In this document: positions 62,255 to 64,000 of the stretch, one piece after another
How positions within the stretch are numbered: position 1 is the stretch's first letter
Layout of the letters: every line of letters starts with the position of its first letter
Source: Petrolisthes cinctipes
Lineage: Eukaryota > Arthropoda > Malacostraca > Decapoda > Porcellanidae
Length of the DNA: 64,000 bases
Reading direction: 5' to 3'
NCBI GenBank assembly: GCA_033782935.1
Contig: JAWQEG010002452.1
Span: 126,501-190,500 of the forward strand
Notes under the pieces: generated by a model
Database searches by the model: none
Told to the model about the DNA's origin: nothing
Seen by the model: the letters and a program-made list of their open reading frames with translations, nothing else
Made by a program: the position numbers and the translations under genes

Positions 62255-64000
62255 GGAGATCGCACTGAGTAGGCAGAAACCTCCAACAAAGTGGTTCTTT
62301 GTAGAATCGTCTCACACGAGGTGACCTTGGTGTGGTGAAAAGTATTAGTATGAAATGAGAGTCACCCAATCCATGTCTCAGTAAACCCTGGGTGTATTAT
62401 TTGCACAATAAGTTGTGTGAGGTACTGTATGTGCGAGTTTCACTCCATGTGGGTTGAATCTTTGATGTACCAGCACTTATAAATGAAGAGGAATACCTTT
62501 CATTCTGCAACTGAAAACTATGAAGTGATTAACACAGAAGTGTTAACAGGTACTGCGTATTGTGCTAAAGAAAAGACACCATTAGTACAGGAGATTATTT
62601 GTTGGGTAAAACCCTTTAGAAGTGGTTGCATATTACTGTATCACTGAAAAAAAAAAATAGCATCTGTAATACATGCTTTGTGTGTATTGAAAAAAAAATT
62701 AAATGTCAACCCAGAACAATGAACTCCTTTTTATAAAGCTGTTTGTTATAATTTCCATAAGTACTGGCAGCAGTTAGAAATTCTACCATCCGCTAGGTGC
62801 TGAGGCAGACTACTGAAATTTTTGTTGATACTTAAAGAAACTATTTGCTTTGTACAGAATTTATAGATCTTCAGTACCTGTACAGTGTTTGAACTTTCTT
62901 TATCAACTTGGACAGCTTGACTTTCACCAGTTAACAATACTGTAACAACATATGATGTTGCACAAAGCACTCAATATTTTAGCACAAGTGGTGAAATATG
63001 TTGATGCAACTGGTATTATTTCGCTCTCAAATGAGTGTGTATGCTTAGTCATTGTTTTCATTAACTATTGGTACATGTTCCCTAATTAGTTTTGGAGTGC
63101 ATAATCTGAGGTTGATATTACAAGTGACTGAGGAATTACGAGAAAGTTTAGCCTGAAAAGGCTAATTCTAAGCTGTGCAAATTCTAAGCTGTCCATCTCG
63201 CCTCATGGAAAGTATAGGTAAGCCAGTTAAGTTTTGTCATAAACAATTTCAGTTTTCCAAAGATCCTCAATATTTACATTGCCGTTCACTAACTTTCTAT
63301 AATGAGTTTCCTCTACCTTCTTACACTTGTGTATTGGCTACTTCTTAACACTAGTATTATACGGTAGTAACACCAACCTTTTCTCATTTTAACCAGTTTT
63401 AAGTAGAATAAATGAGGAAAATTTGTACTACAGCTTTTACTTGTTTGTTTACTGCATTACTGACCCTCTATATATACTGACGAATGTATTATCAAGATAC
63501 CTGGGCCTCATTTTCTGTGCATTTTTAAGAAAAAATAAATATTGACACTTGAAACATGAAAGATTCTGGAAGTTAATCAAAATCTTGTGATAATACTTGC
63601 ATTTTGTCAGCTGCAGTGTTAGGGCTACCCTGCTGTAGCTTGCCAAGTATGTGATTAGAATATTAAAATAAACTCCTTCATTTAGACAGTGATGTGAACA
63701 ATCTTAACGTAAATTTGTATGATCAGTTGTCTTTTATAGACTTAGATGACTGTTTCTCATTTACATGTTTGTATAAGCAAATCTTAATCAAAGCCAGGGG
63801 TAAGTGATGAAGATATCAATTGTTGTTGACTCAGGCAGGACAACCACACAAACATGTTTCACCCAATCCATTCCATTCATAAAATATGTAATTATACCGT
63901 ACAGCTCACCAGTGTAAAGATTGCTTTTTCTACAAGTGTACAAGCAAATTTATAACCAGCTGTTGCTTTGGGGGAGCTGGTTGCTGGTGAGTTCCAGAAC
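62255..64000. other. RNF4-like 3' untranslated region and flank
   Basis: No coding exon is visible after the RNF4-like stop. AATAAA at 63534-63539 and 63667-63672 are possible polyadenylation signals, which would imply a 3' untranslated region of about 1.3-1.4 kb. Confidence 0.4.

Noticed and set aside
1..64000. A novel multi-gene system, such as a biosynthetic or defence cluster
   Set aside because: All recoverable genes are single-copy eukaryotic housekeeping or regulatory families on both strands with no shared pathway.

Overview
This is eukaryotic nuclear DNA, most likely from a decapod crustacean or another arthropod. Genes are split by GT-AG introns and proteins look animal. Non-coding DNA is AT-rich and full of short GTACAGTAC-like motifs, LINE 3' ends and foldback/MITE elements of a kind I associate with crab, shrimp and lobster genomes. 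The lineage is an inference; no species marker gene is present.

I could rebuild seven protein-coding genes, six of them by joining exons at splice sites with the phase checked at every junction. From left to right: an intronless TLCD3A-like TLC-domain membrane protein (+, 994-1803); PLPBP, the pyridoxal-phosphate homeostasis protein (-, 7 exons, 10468-15144); SSU72, the RNA polymerase II CTD phosphatase (+, 5 exons, 16450-22769); VPS52, a GARP/EARP tether subunit (-, 13 exons, 25901-31004); ACTR10/Arp11 of dynactin (+, 8 exons, 33117-36690); a KCTD3/SHKBP1-type BTB plus WD-repeat protein (+, 14 exons, 38742-46790); and an RNF4-like SUMO-targeted ubiquitin ligase with a very long Pro/Ser-rich N-terminal region (+, at least 3 coding exons, 56099-62254, first coding exon unresolved). 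PLPBP/SSU72 and VPS52/ACTR10 are divergent head-to-head pairs. The genes do not form one pathway. VPS52 and ACTR10 both act in membrane traffic, but I would not read their adjacency as functional without comparative data.

The stretches between genes (about 1.8-10 kb, 22.8-25.9 kb, 36.7-38.7 kb, 46.8-56 kb and 62.3-64 kb) show no convincing coding sequence. They and the large introns carry mobile-element debris: three copies of one LINE 3' end with an (AAC)n tail, two head-to-tail copies of a second LINE with a (GATA)n tail, a decayed reverse-transcriptase piece, two TA-flanked MITEs (one inserted inside a LINE), a hAT-like MITE family with 8-bp target duplications, a small foldback family present in both divergent promoter regions, a nearly perfect 1.16-kb palindrome in an RNF4 intron, and an 83-bp minisatellite ending about 75 bp before the KCTD3 start codon.

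The most noteworthy single observation is that SSU72 intron 2 carries textbook U12-type (minor spliceosome) 5' splice and branch-point signals, although 3.8 kb of sequence including a LINE lies between them. I found no operon-like or defence-like undescribed system in this window.
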